The notes: generated by a model not told the origin, from the sequence alone. A stretch of 64,000 nucleotides of DNA from Bradyrhizobium sp. Tv2a-2 (GCF_000472425.1 NZ_AXAI01000016.1:62001-126000); one strand, 5' to 3'. Numbered from the stretch's first letter, positions 53,107-62,532 are shown. Numbers and translations are program-made.

Positions 53107-55344
53107 ATGCGAGACTGTTCGAACAACCGCGGCAGATTTGACCGTGTCCTGATGGCCGTCGCGGCAAGCTTCCTCGCGGTGTCCGCAACCTCGGCAATGG
53201 CGCAGGATAATCCGCCGCGCTCGAGCGCCGCGGAACTCGCAATCGAAGCCGCGATCCCGCGCCCCGAACCCGCCAATGTTCCGCCCCCGACCGCCGCCGA
53301 TATCAAGCTCGACGCGACGGCCACGATCACCGAGCCGGCCAAGCCTGCGGAAGCCGCTCGGCCCACGACCGAAGCCGCAAAACCGGTAGAGCAGCCTGCG
53401 CCCGCAGCGGTTGCGACCACGCCCACCACCGAACCCAAGTCGGATGCGGCGCCGAAGAACGACACGGCCAAGATCGAGCCAACCAAAACCGAGCCAACCA
53501 CGACCGAGCCCGGCAAGAGCGAGCCTCAAAAGAGCGACACGGCGGCTGCGCCGGCAGCTGCGTCCGCGCCCCCTGCGGCCGAGCCCGTCAAGGCGGCCAG
53601 CACGGTGCCGGCCGCCGACCAGCCGGTTGCCGACAAGCTCAAGGAGATGCTTGCCGCCAAGTCGCTGCGCTATTTCGACCGCAAGGGCGAGCGTCCCGCC
53701 GTCGAGAAATTCTATGCCGCGCGTGACTACGCGCCGGTCTGGACGCAGGCAGGGGGTCTGACCGACACCGCCAAGGGCGTGATCGCGCGACTGAAGGACG
53801 CCGCCTCCGACGGCCTCACCCCCAGCGATTATCCAGTGCCGGATTTTGCCGGCGCCACCACGCCGGACGCGCTGGCCGAAGCCGAATTGAAGCTCACCGA
53901 CAGCATGCTGACCTATGCGCGCCAAGCGCAGAGCGGCCGCGTGCACTGGTCGCAGGTCAGCGGCGACATCTCCTATCCCGAGCATCCGACCGATCCGGCC
54001 GAGGTGCTGAGCCATATCACCACCGCTAAGGACGGCTCTACCGCCTCCATCGCCCTCGACAGCTACAACCCGCCGCAAAAGCTTTATCAGGAGCTGAAGG
54101 CCAAGCTTGCCGAACTGCGCGGCCAGGGGCCGGGACAAGCGATCGAGATTGCCGATGGTCCGGTGCTGCGCTATGCGCCTGCGCGCAACAAGAAGCAGGC
54201 GGACGTGCTGATGGAAGATCCGCGCGTGCCGCAGCTGCGCGCCAAGCTTGGCGTCGAAAATGCTGACGATACGCATTACGACGCCAAGGTCGCGGACGCC
54301 GTGCGCAAATTCCAGGAAAGCGTTGAGCTGAGGGAAACCGGCGTTCTCGATGCCGCGACCGTGCGGGCGCTGAACAGCCCGAAGCGCGACAAGCAGATCG
54401 ACGTCGTCATTGCCAACATGGAGCGCTGGCGCTGGCTGCCGCGCGAACTCGGCGCGCCGTCGATCGGGGACGCCTATGTCATTCTCAACATCCCCGACTA
54501 TACGCTGAAGGTGATGCAGCACGGCCAGCAGGTCTGGACCACCAGGGTCGTGACCGGCAAACCCGGCATCCACGCCACGCCGCTGCTGACCGAGACGATG
54601 AAATACATCACGGTCAACCCGACCTGGAACGTGCCGCCCTCGATCGTGTATGGCGAATATCTGCCGGCGCTGCAGCAGGACCCCACCGTGCTGGAGCGCA
54701 TGGGACTGAGGCTGGAGCGTGAACGCGACGGCTCGATCCACATCTCGCAGCCGCCAGGCGACGCCAACGCGCTCGGCCGCGTCCGCTTCAACTTCCCCAA
54801 CAAGTTTCTGGTCTATCAGCACGACACGCCGGACAAGTACCTGTTCGAGAAGAGCGAGCGCGCCTACAGCCACGGTTGCATGCGCGTGCAGTATCCGGAC
54901 CAGTACGCTTCCATCCTGCTCAACATCACCGAGCCGAACGAGCACTACACGCCGGAGAAGATCCGCTCGATGTACGGCCACAGCGAGATCGACCTGAAAT
55001 TCCCCACGCCGATCCCGGTCAACATCACCTACCAGACCGCCTTCGTGGATGACGCCGGCAAGCTGCAGTTCCGCAAGGACATCTACGGCCGCGACCCCGG
55101 CATGATCGCGATGCTCAGGGGCGCGCGTGGCAAGGACCTGGAGAATGTGGTCGCGCATTCCCAGCCGGGCTATGGCGGCTCAGCCAAGCTGCCGCCAGGC
55201 GTGAGCGTCGCGAGCGCCAACGGCTGGTCCTCGGGCCCGTCCTTCTTCGAGCGCCTGTTCGGCGGCGGCGGTCAGCTGACGCCGCCCGCCCCGGTCGGCC
55301 GCCGTCCGCTGTACCAGCAGCAGCGCGGATTCTTCACCCGCTGA
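53107..55344 (+). CDS. L,D-transpeptidase (YcbB/LdtD type)
   Basis: 745-residue exported peptidoglycan cross-linking enzyme. Signal peptide about 1-32 (SFLAVSATSAMAQD); a low-complexity Pro/Ala/Glu/Thr linker (about 50-170); a YcbB-type N-terminal domain; a peptidoglycan-binding domain (DAKVADAVRKFQESVELRE); and the catalytic domain with Cys591 in SHGCMRV. It makes 3-3 cross-links by acting on tetrapeptide donors. The C-terminal tail is Gly/Pro-rich. ATG 53107 is best spaced from AAGGGG; GTG 53101 is possible. A 9-bp-stem hairpin follows the gene and DUF882 comes next, both cell-wall functions. Confidence 0.92.
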   Translation: MRDCSNNRGRFDRVLMAVAASFLAVSATSAMAQDNPPRSSAAELAIEAAIPRPEPANVPPPTAADIKLDATATITEPAKPAEAARPTTEAAKPVEQPAPAAVATTPTTEPKSDAAPKNDTAKIEPTKTEPTTTEPGKSEPQKSDTAAAPAAASAPPAAEPVKAASTVPAADQPVADKLKEMLAAKSLRYFDRKGERPAVEKFYAARDYAPVWTQAGGLTDTAKGVIARLKDAASDGLTPSDYPVPDFAGATTPDALAEAELKLTDSMLTYARQAQSGRVHWSQVSGDISYPEHPTDPAEVLSHITTAKDGSTASIALDSYNPPQKLYQELKAKLAELRGQGPGQAIEIADGPVLRYAPARNKKQADVLMEDPRVPQLRAKLGVENADDTHYDAKVADAVRKFQESVELRETGVLDAATVRALNSPKRDKQIDVVIANMERWRWLPRELGAPSIGDAYVILNIPDYTLKVMQHGQQVWTTRVVTGKPGIHATPLLTETMKYITVNPTWNVPPSIVYGEYLPALQQDPTVLERMGLRLERERDGSIHISQPPGDANALGRVRFNFPNKFLVYQHDTPDKYLFEKSERAYSHGCMRVQYPDQYASILLNITEPNEHYTPEKIRSMYGHSEIDLKFPTPIPVNITYQTAFVDDAGKLQFRKDIYGRDPGMIAMLRGARGKDLENVVAHSQPGYGGSAKLPPGVSVASANGWSSGPSFFERLFGGGGQLTPPAPVGRRPLYQQQRGFFTR

Positions 55345-55363
55345 TCTCAAGGTTCGAAAGCAC

Positions 55364-55384
55364 GGCCGTCCGAACCGGACGGCC
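55364..55384 (+). terminator. Hairpin after the L,D-transpeptidase gene
   Basis: GGCCGTCCG pairs perfectly with CGGACGGCC around an AAC loop, 20 bases after the stop. No adjacent T run, so it is perhaps a rho-aided or stabilising hairpin. Confidence 0.5.
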
Positions 55385-55446
55385 GCCCGGCCCGACCAAT
55401 TTCCCTTTAAAATCAACGATCGGCTCCTCGCCTGAGGCGCTCAACG

Positions 55447-55550
55447 TTAACCATTCTTTGGGGTTAGCGGACTGCGGCTCTTTTTCGCCACAGTGAACGG
55501 ATTAGGTTAAGGCCAACTTGGGGACGGGATGGTAGGGCTTGGTTAACCAT
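55447..55550. promoter_or_regulatory. Cluster of CtrA half-sites upstream of the DUF882 gene
   Basis: TTAACCAT occurs at 55447-55454 and 55543-55550, with GGTTAAGG at 55505-55512. TTAACCAT is the half-site form bound by CtrA in Caulobacter. No exact TTAA-N7-TTAA is present here. Confidence 0.35.
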
Positions 55551-55626
55551 CCCGCTTTACGAAAAGCGTTCAATCTCTTTCGCCCTCGGGGTTAGCGGAA
55601 GAGTCCACTGAACGCCGGTCGACTGG

Positions 55627-57255
55627 GTGGGCTCATACGTGCTGACGGGTCTCGCACGCCGTTTCAACTTGCTGTCCGTGCATAAAGCTGCTTGCCAGGC
55701 TGGCGCCGCGGCGTTGATGCTGCTGGCGTGTGCTGGCTCCGTGCACGATGCCACCGCACTGAACGAAACCCGCACCCTCTCCTTCCACCACACACATTCC
55801 GGCGAAGACCTCACCGTCACCTTCAAGCGCCAGGGGCGCTATGACGAAGAGGCGCTGAAGACGCTCAATCACTTCCTGCGCGACTGGCGGACCCAGGACC
55901 AGACAGCGATGGACCGCCATCTGTTCGATATCATCTGGGAAGTCTATCGCGACGTCGACGCCAAGCAGCCGATCCAGATCGTCTCCGCCTACCGCAGCCC
56001 AGCGACCAACGCCATGCTCCGCCGCCGCTCGGCCCATTCGGGCGTGGCCCGCGCCAGCCAGCACATGCTGGGGCATGCGATGGACTTCTACATTCCGGGC
56101 GTGCAGCTTGAGCAGATCCGCTTCGCGGGCTTGCGGCTGCAGCGCGGCGGCGTCGGTTTCTACCCGACCTCGGGCTCGCCCTTCGTCCACCTCGACACCG
56201 GCAATATCCGCCACTGGCCGCGCATGACCCATGACCAGCTGGTCAGGGTGTTCCCCGACGGCCGCACCGTGCACATCCCGACCGATGGCGTGCCGCTGAA
56301 GGGCTATGAGCTCGCCAAGGCCGACATCGAGAGGCGCAGCGGCGATGACGCCACAACCGTCTCCAACAAGCCTTCGTTCCTAGCCGCCTTGTTCAAGGGC
56401 AAGTCGAGCGACGATGATGATGATGCGGGAAGCGCGTCTGAGGTGAATGACAGGCCGGCACCCATCGTCGTCGCGGCCGCCGCCAGCAAACCGGCTGAGG
56501 CGCTGCCTTGGCCGCGGGCGCGGCCGCAGCTTGCCGCGACCCTGCAGCTTGCCTCCGCTGACTCCACCATTGCGCAGTCGGTCAAGCCGAAGCAGCAGAC
56601 GGCCGCCGCCAATGACAAGGCCGAGGCAAAGCCGGAAACACCGGCCGACATCATCAATGCGCGCGGCTTCTGGGATGACGACAAGGCAGCGCCGAAGCAG
56701 GCGACGGCGGCCGAGGCCGCGGCCGCCGCTGCAGCCATCAGAGCCCGTCGCGCGCTCGATGGTACCGATCCGCAGGCGACCGCCAGCACGCCGGCCGCCC
56801 TTGACGCGATGGCCTACGATCCGCCGCCCTCCTCACCGGTTGATCGCGCCAATTTGGTTACCGCAACCGCGCCGATCCCGCGCAGCGCGTGGCCGGCCAT
56901 GCAGGCACGCAGCAATTCGGTGCCGGCCACCGGCATCGATACGGTGGCGGCCAAGGGCGTCCGCGGCGACGGCGGCCCGGTCACCAATTCCGCGCGCATT
57001 GCGGCGGCCAGCACCGACAGCGCGTGGCTGCGCATCATCATGCTGGCCCCGAGCGTCGGCGCCTCGATGGAGGTGACGGTGCTTGGCGACACCGATCTGA
57101 CGATGATGCGCGCCTTCTTCGTAAAGCCCGCGAGCGTACTCAACATCGGCTTCAGCGACGATCCGATGATGGGAATGAGCTGCGATCATTTCTCGGGATC
57201 GTCGAGCGTGACGCTCGAGACGACGTCGCTCGTCGTTCGTACCGCGCAGCGGTAG
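55627..57255 (+). CDS. DUF882 (M15-like peptidase) exported protein
   Basis: 542-residue protein. An N-terminal hydrophobic stretch (about 22-45) acts as signal or anchor. The DUF882 domain (about 50-205) belongs to the M15A-like, YcbK group: IQIVSAYRSPATNAMLRR, SQHMLGHAMDFYIPG and FVHLDTG carry the His/Asp zinc ligands of a murein endopeptidase-type site. The remainder (about 220-540) is Ala/Pro-rich and of unknown fold. Start GTG 55627 is weakly supported; GTG 55639 is an alternative. It follows an L,D-transpeptidase and probably acts on the cell wall. Confidence 0.86.
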   Translation: MGSYVLTGLARRFNLLSVHKAACQAGAAALMLLACAGSVHDATALNETRTLSFHHTHSGEDLTVTFKRQGRYDEEALKTLNHFLRDWRTQDQTAMDRHLFDIIWEVYRDVDAKQPIQIVSAYRSPATNAMLRRRSAHSGVARASQHMLGHAMDFYIPGVQLEQIRFAGLRLQRGGVGFYPTSGSPFVHLDTGNIRHWPRMTHDQLVRVFPDGRTVHIPTDGVPLKGYELAKADIERRSGDDATTVSNKPSFLAALFKGKSSDDDDDAGSASEVNDRPAPIVVAAAASKPAEALPWPRARPQLAATLQLASADSTIAQSVKPKQQTAAANDKAEAKPETPADIINARGFWDDDKAAPKQATAAEAAAAAAAIRARRALDGTDPQATASTPAALDAMAYDPPPSSPVDRANLVTATAPIPRSAWPAMQARSNSVPATGIDTVAAKGVRGDGGPVTNSARIAAASTDSAWLRIIMLAPSVGASMEVTVLGDTDLTMMRAFFVKPASVLNIGFSDDPMMGMSCDHFSGSSSVTLETTSLVVRTAQR

Positions 57256-57307
57256 GCCCCGGTGTCGTCCCGGCGTTCGCCGAGACGACCGTGTCAGCAA
57301 TTCCGCC

Positions 57308-57586
57308 CTACAGCATACCCAGCGCCTGCAGGTAGGTCTCCAGGATGGTCTCCTGCTCCGCGCGGTCGTTGGGATCCTCTTTGCGCATGCGGATGATGGT
57401 ACGCAGCGCCTTGACGTCGAAGCCGTTGCCCTTGGCCTCGGCATAGACGTCGCGGATGTCGTCGGAGATCGCCTTCTTCTCCTCCTCCAGCCGCTCGATG
57501 CGTTCGATGATGGCCTTGAGCTGGTCTTTCGCGAACCGCGTTGCGGCTCCTTCGTCTTCCTTCACGGCGGCAGCGGCGGTGGCCAT
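57308..57586 (-). CDS. gapR: GapR nucleoid-associated protein (DUF2312)
   Basis: 92-residue helical DNA-binding protein. FAKDQLKAIIERIERLEEEK then DIRDVYAEAKGNGFDVKALR and the closing IIRMRKEDPNDRAEQE are the DUF2312/GapR pattern. In Caulobacter GapR binds AT-rich, overtwisted DNA ahead of replication and transcription and is needed for normal replication. AAGGAG precedes ATG 57586. It converges on the DUF882 gene and lies upstream of the DUF1244-DUF1036-pyk group. Confidence 0.95.
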   Translation of the reverse strand: MATAAAAVKEDEGAATRFAKDQLKAIIERIERLEEEKKAISDDIRDVYAEAKGNGFDVKALRTIIRMRKEDPNDRAEQETILETYLQALGML

Positions 57587-57825
57587 CGGCTACTCCTTAA
57601 TCAAACGTCACTGACTGGATCGCCTGCACGCTCGGTGCGGACAGGCGCTTGTTGCCGGCGACACTTGAATTTCGAGCCGCCCGGGTCAAGGCGACATCGC
57701 GCTCATCCACAGCGCGCCCACACCTTGTTGCGGGCTGCGCTTCCTGTGTTCGGAACGAAGCGGGGTTTGCCTTGACGGCCCCGACGAGAGCGATAGGCCG
57801 ACGGCGAATCGCTCCCGCGCGTCAA

Positions 57826-57926
57826 AACATGATCCGGAAAAGTGTGGAGCGGTTTTCCGAAAAGATCATGCTCAATCAAAGACCTGAAGCGCGACGACGA
57901 TTCAACCAAATCTCATCGCGCTTTAG
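57826..57926. repeat. Family A repeat, both modules, inverted orientation
   Basis: Module 2 (CATGATCC...GATCATGCTC) comes first, then module 1 (GCGACGACG...TCATCGCGC), so the element is flipped relative to 10738. It abuts the DUF1244 stop. Confidence 0.85.
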
Positions 57927-58225
57927 TGCCCGGGATGCGACTTCTTCAGCGCCGCCATCTGCTCAGGATTGGCCGGCGTCTGGTGCTTTTCCTTCCAGGC
58001 CTCGTAGGGCATGCCGTAGACCGCCTCGCGGCTTTCGTCCTTGCTCAAGGCCACGCCTTTGGCGTCTGCGGCGTCCTTCAGCCAGTTGGACAGGCAGTTG
58101 CGGCAAAAGCCGGCCAGGTTCATCAGGTCGATGTTCTGGACGTCGGTCCGCTCGCGCAAATGGTCGACGAGGCGCCGGAAGGCGGCAGCTTCGAGTTCCA
58201 TTCTGGTCTTGTCGTCGATTGCCAT
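57923..58225 (-). CDS. DUF1244 domain protein
   Basis: 100-residue protein matching DUF1244 over nearly its whole length: an opening helix (ELEAAAFRRLVDHLRER), FCRNCLSNW with a Cys-x-x-Cys pair near residue 42, and YGMPYEAWKEKHQ near 70. The cysteines suggest a metal or redox role but none is shown. Start at ATG 58225. It lies between gapR and the divergent DUF1036-pyk pair, an order I associate with rhizobial genomes. Confidence 0.9.
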   Translation of the reverse strand: MAIDDKTRMELEAAAFRRLVDHLRERTDVQNIDLMNLAGFCRNCLSNWLKDAADAKGVALSKDESREAVYGMPYEAWKEKHQTPANPEQMAALKKSHPGH

Positions 58226-58409
58226 GGTCGTTATCCAGCCGTTGTCGAATATGGGCTAAATCTAAGCCGTGTCACAGATTCTGCCATATCCCGTTGCAAG
58301 CATTGGGGATAGTCGCGATTTCGGCCCCCGACCGCATGAAAAAACGCCGTTGACAGCAGCCTTAAGGCTACGCGAAATCCCGCCCCAAGGAACCAGTCTG
58401 CTTCGCGCA

Positions 58410-59024
58410 ATGACCCCCAGAGCTCCGTTTTCCCGCCATGTCAGCGCGCATCGCAAGGTCGTCGGCCTTGTGCTCCTGCTCGCCGCGCTCTGCCTGTGGA
58501 GTGGAACGGCCAAGGCCGACTTCCGTCTCTGCAACAACACTGCGAGCCGGGTGGGCATCGCGCTTGGCTACAAGGACGCCGAGGGCTGGACCACCGAAGG
58601 CTGGTGGAACATCTCGTCCCGCAGCTGCGAGACCCTGCTCAAGGGATCCTTGGTGGCGCGCTATTACTATATCTATGCGCTGGACTATGACCGCGGCGGC
58701 GAATGGTCGGGACAGGCCTTCATGTGCTCCCGCGACAAGGAGTTCACCATCAAGGGCACCGAGAACTGCCTGGCGCGCGGCTTCGACCGCACCGGCTTTT
58801 TCGAGGTCGATACTGGCGAGCAGCGGGCCTGGACCGTGCAGCTCACCGACGCCAACGAACAGCCCGCGCAGCCGCGCGTTCCCGGCCTGCCGGGCCCGGT
58901 GGGGCCGGGCGGCAATGTCCCGGGCCTGAACAACAACCCGCTCACCCCCAACCCGCCTGGTGCGGCGCCTGCTCCGGGCGCGTCTGGCCTGCCGCCAGCC
59001 GCAACGCCCGGAAACAAGCCATGA
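58410..59024 (+). CDS. DUF1036 exported protein
   Basis: 204-residue secreted protein. The signal (about 12-36) ends SGTAKA before DFRLCNNTASRVGIALGYKD, the start of DUF1036. Three cysteine-bearing blocks (RLCNNT, SRSCETLL, MCSRDKEFTI with ENCLARG) may form disulfides in the periplasm. The C-terminus is a Pro/Gly-rich tail. ATG 58410 is chosen because it begins the signal; a frame from 58269 adds unrelated sequence. The stop overlaps the pyruvate kinase start by 4 bases (ATGA). Function unknown. Confidence 0.88.
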   Translation: MTPRAPFSRHVSAHRKVVGLVLLLAALCLWSGTAKADFRLCNNTASRVGIALGYKDAEGWTTEGWWNISSRSCETLLKGSLVARYYYIYALDYDRGGEWSGQAFMCSRDKEFTIKGTENCLARGFDRTGFFEVDTGEQRAWTVQLTDANEQPAQPRVPGLPGPVGPGGNVPGLNNNPLTPNPPGAAPAPGASGLPPAATPGNKP

Positions 59025-60457
59025 GACGGCTGCGCCGGATCAAGATCCTCGCAACGCTGGGACCGGCCTCCTCCGACAGCGCGATGATCCGCCGCCTGTT
59101 CGAGGCCGGCGCCGACATTTTCCGCATCAACATGAGCCACACGCCGCATGACAAGATGCGCGAGCTGGTGGCAACCATCCGCAATGTCGAATCGAGCTAT
59201 GGCCGCCCTATCGGCATCCTGGTCGACCTGCAGGGCCCGAAACTGCGGCTCGGCTCGTTCGCCGAAGGCGCGGTGCAGCTGCAGAACGGACAGAATTTCG
59301 TGCTCGATTCCGACAAGACGCCGGGCGACGCCACGCGCGTGCAGCTGCCGCATCCGGAAATCCTCGCGGCACTCCGCCCCGGGCATGCGCTCCTGCTCGA
59401 CGACGGCAAGGTGCGGCTGATCGCCGAGGAGACCTCGCCCGACCGCGCCGTCACGCGCGTCGTGATCGGCGGCAAGATGTCCGACCGCAAGGGCGTCAGC
59501 CTGCCCGACACCGATCTTCCCGTTTCCGCCATGACGCCGAAAGACCGCGCCGATCTCGATGCCGCGCTCACGACCGGCGTCGACTGGATCGCGCTATCCT
59601 TCGTGCAGCGCGCCGAGGACGTGATCGAAGCCAAGAAGATCATCCGCGGCCGCGCCGCCGTGATGGCCAAGATCGAGAAGCCGCAGGCGATCGACCGCCT
59701 CGCAGACATCATCGAAGCCTCGGATGCGCTGATGGTGGCGCGCGGCGATCTCGGCGTCGAGTTGCCGCTGGAACGGGTGCCGAGCCTGCAGAAGCAGATG
59801 ACCCGCATGGCGCGCCGCGCTGGCAAGCCGGTGGTGATCGCGACCCAAATGCTGGAATCGATGATCCAGGCGCCGGTGCCGACCCGAGCCGAGGTCTCCG
59901 ACGTTGCCACCGCCGTCTACGAGGGTGCCGACGCCATCATGCTGTCGGCGGAATCGGCGGCCGGCAAATATCCTGTCGAGGCGGTCTCGACCATGAACCG
60001 CATCGGCGAGGAAGTGGAGCGCGATCCGACCTATCGCGAGGTGGTGACGGCGCAGCGGCCCGAGCCCGAAGCCACCGCCGGTGACGCCATTGCCGATGCC
60101 GCGCGCCAGATCGCCGAGACGCTCGATCTGCCGGCGCTGATCTGCTGGACCTCTTCCGGCTCGACCGCGATCCGTGTCGCGCGCGAGCGCCCCAAGCCGC
60201 CGATCGTGGCGATCACGCCGAACATCGTCACCGGGCGCAAATTGAGCGTGGTGTGGGGCGTGCATTGCGTCGTCGCCGAGGACGCGCGCGACCAGGACGA
60301 CATGGTCGGCCGCGCCGGCCGCATCGCCTTCCGCGACGGCTTTGTCCGCGCCGGCCAGCGCGTCATCATCGTCGCCGGCGTACCGCTCGGCATCCCCGGC
60401 ACCACGAACATGGTGAGGATTGCATCGGTCGGGCCAGACGAGGATGCGCGGGGGTAG
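59021..60457 (+). CDS. pyk: Pyruvate kinase
   Basis: 478-residue glycolytic enzyme that makes pyruvate and ATP from phosphoenolpyruvate. Landmarks: KILATLGPASSD at the start, FRINMSHTPHDKM, VDLQGPKLRLGSF, the active-site MAKIEKPQAIDRL, ARGDLGVELP and ATQMLESMIQAPVPTRAEVSD (potassium and substrate sites). The C-terminal allosteric domain is present. ATG 59021 overlaps the DUF1036 stop, so it is translated with a periplasmic protein of unknown role. It ends in a short gap before the convergent MOSC fusion gene. Confidence 0.97.
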   Translation: MRRLRRIKILATLGPASSDSAMIRRLFEAGADIFRINMSHTPHDKMRELVATIRNVESSYGRPIGILVDLQGPKLRLGSFAEGAVQLQNGQNFVLDSDKTPGDATRVQLPHPEILAALRPGHALLLDDGKVRLIAEETSPDRAVTRVVIGGKMSDRKGVSLPDTDLPVSAMTPKDRADLDAALTTGVDWIALSFVQRAEDVIEAKKIIRGRAAVMAKIEKPQAIDRLADIIEASDALMVARGDLGVELPLERVPSLQKQMTRMARRAGKPVVIATQMLESMIQAPVPTRAEVSDVATAVYEGADAIMLSAESAAGKYPVEAVSTMNRIGEEVERDPTYREVVTAQRPEPEATAGDAIADAARQIAETLDLPALICWTSSGSTAIRVARERPKPPIVAITPNIVTGRKLSVVWGVHCVVAEDARDQDDMVGRAGRIAFRDGFVRAGQRVIIVAGVPLGIPGTTNMVRIASVGPDEDARG

Positions 60458-60624
60458 CTGCAGCAACAGACTCCGTCATTGCGGGGAGCGAAGCGACAGA
60501 AGCGAAAAAGCTTACCGTCGATTTCGAGGATGCCGACGAGGACAGCATCGAAATGCAGACGCCGCGCAGCGGCCAAAGGCCGGCGGCGCTGAATTCTGCG
60601 AAGAGAACAAGAAGTGACGGGCAA

Positions 60625-62385
60625 TTACAAATCGACCACGACGTCGCCTTCGGGGCGCGCGCAGCAGATCAGCACATTCCCCTCCGCCGGCAGGTCGACT
60701 GGCTCCGGCCGGTAGGCAACGCGTCCCGCCACGAGTGCGGTTTCGCAGTTGTGACAGACCCCCGTCCGACATGCCCATCTCACAGGTACGTCGCAAGCCT
60801 CGGCCATCTCGAGCAAGCTGCAGAAGCTTGAGCTCCATCGAACATTGAGGCCGCTGCGTGCAAACGAAACCAGCGCTCCAGTTCCTGGGCTCCCTGCCGG
60901 CAAATGCGGTGGCTCGCGTCGCGGGGCAACGACACCGGGGGTGCTGGACGGACCCGCGCCGAACAGTTCGGTATGGATATGCCGCGGCCCGACACCCAGG
61001 GCCTGGAGACCGGCGGTGATATCGTTCATGAAGGTCGATGGCCCGCAGATGTAATATTCGCCATCGCGTGGCAAGCGAAGGTTTGCGAGCACCTGCCTGT
61101 CCAGGCGGCCGCGCGTATCGAAATTGACATGCGGCTGATCCTGCGGATCGGGCGAGCTATAGCAAATGAGACTGTGAGAGTTGACGAGCTTTCCGAGCAA
61201 CCCGCGCGCCTCCTCGGCAAACGGATGTTCATGACCGCTGCGCGCACCGTAGAGCCACCAGATCTCGCGTGTCGAAGCTTCGGCTACCAGTGCATGAAGC
61301 ATCGCCAGGACGGGGGTCACGCCGATCCCCGCGCTCAGGAGAATAACGGGTGCATCACCTGGCCTTAACGTAAAGCTCCCGCGCGCTGCGCTCGCCTCGA
61401 TGACATCCCCGACTTGCAGCTTGTCGTCGATATAGGTGCTCGCCGCGCCCTGGGCTTCCCGCTTGACGCTGATGCGATAGGATAGATCGCCGGGCGAGCC
61501 CGACAGCGAGTAGCTTCGCAACAGATTGGAGCCGGACGCAGCCCCAAGCCGCAGCACGACAAACTGTCCGGGAAGAGGCCTGGCGAGCGCCTGTCCATCC
61601 GTTGGTGCGAGCACGAGCGAGGTGACAGTCCCACTCTCGCGCGCCTTGCGCGCAACGCGGAAGGACCGGAACCCTTGCCACGCCGGAGCAAGGCTGGCCC
61701 CTCCCATGAGCCCGGCGTTTCCCGTGGTCTCGCCGCCGTCGCTCTTCTGCGCAAGCAGAGCCTCGAATGACTTTCGCCAGCCGCCACTCAGCGCGGGTAT
61801 ACGCAGCGCCCGCTGCAATTGATCGCGATTGTGACCAGGCAAATAAAGCAACCCGTCGATCTCCGCCACGCTCACACGCTCGGGTCCGGACTCGACCTGC
61901 GTAATCTCGTCACCCGCCTTGACTTCGCCCTCCTGCAGCACACGCAAATAGAAGCCGGGTCTCTGGTGCTTCACGAGCAGCGCGGCCATTTCCGGCTCGT
62001 TCATTCGGATGCCCAGCCGGTAACAGGTGACGCGCGGCTGCGTGACCTCGAACAAGGCGCCACCGATCCGATAGCGATCTCCGATGCACACCTCCGCATC
62101 CGCCAGACCATCGACGGTGAAATTCTCTCCAAACTGTCCGTAACCAAAACCGCTTCGGCCGAAATGCTTCTCCCAATATCGATAGGACTCGATTTGATAG
62201 ACCAGCACGGCCCGCTGTTCGCCACCATGACCAGCGAGGTCTCCCTGTCCATCGCCATCGATATTGAGCCGGCGCACCATGCGCGCGCCTTCAACCGGCA
62301 CTTTCCAAATTCCGGTGTGAACGATCCTGCCCTGCCACGTCACGTCCCGCGGCAAACCCACGTTGACCGAAAGCAGACGTGCCAT
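60625..62385 (-). CDS. MOSC - flavin/NAD reductase - 2Fe-2S ferredoxin fusion
   Basis: 586-residue three-part protein. An N-terminal YiiM-type MOSC domain (about 1-215) carries Cys121 in QPRVTCYRLGIR, the position that holds the molybdenum cofactor in this class. A ferredoxin-NADP-reductase-like module (about 235-465) has the FAD motif RSYSLS (290-295) and GIGVTPVLAML (from 353). A C-terminal plant-type 2Fe-2S domain (about 500-586) has Cys539, Cys544, Cys547 and a Cys in LICCARP. This gives a single-chain NAD(P)H-to-molybdenum electron path, perhaps reducing N-hydroxylated bases. ATG 62385 follows AGGAG. Substrate is inference. Confidence 0.9.
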   Translation of the reverse strand: MARLLSVNVGLPRDVTWQGRIVHTGIWKVPVEGARMVRRLNIDGDGQGDLAGHGGEQRAVLVYQIESYRYWEKHFGRSGFGYGQFGENFTVDGLADAEVCIGDRYRIGGALFEVTQPRVTCYRLGIRMNEPEMAALLVKHQRPGFYLRVLQEGEVKAGDEITQVESGPERVSVAEIDGLLYLPGHNRDQLQRALRIPALSGGWRKSFEALLAQKSDGGETTGNAGLMGGASLAPAWQGFRSFRVARKARESGTVTSLVLAPTDGQALARPLPGQFVVLRLGAASGSNLLRSYSLSGSPGDLSYRISVKREAQGAASTYIDDKLQVGDVIEASAARGSFTLRPGDAPVILLSAGIGVTPVLAMLHALVAEASTREIWWLYGARSGHEHPFAEEARGLLGKLVNSHSLICYSSPDPQDQPHVNFDTRGRLDRQVLANLRLPRDGEYYICGPSTFMNDITAGLQALGVGPRHIHTELFGAGPSSTPGVVAPRREPPHLPAGSPGTGALVSFARSGLNVRWSSSFCSLLEMAEACDVPVRWACRTGVCHNCETALVAGRVAYRPEPVDLPAEGNVLICCARPEGDVVVDL

Positions 62386-62532
62386 TCCACCACTCCTCGA
62401 AGATGGTTCCGCGCTGGCCCAGATCCTTGCCATCGCTAGCACGAGCAGGCGTCTGCTGACCTGGGAACAGTCTAAATCGAAGCCCGCATCGTTGGCCCGT
62501 TAGGCGTTGTTAGACGTTGTAAGCAGCTCGCG

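Noticed and set aside
52606..55158. Minus-strand open frame of about 850 codons
   Set aside because: Antisense to the L,D-transpeptidase and the regulator end. Arg/His/Gly-rich shadow sequence without domains.
58703..59020. N-terminal extension of the pyruvate kinase frame
   Set aside because: The added frame lies over DUF1036 in another phase. The conserved pyruvate kinase sequence begins at 59021 with a 4-base coupled start.
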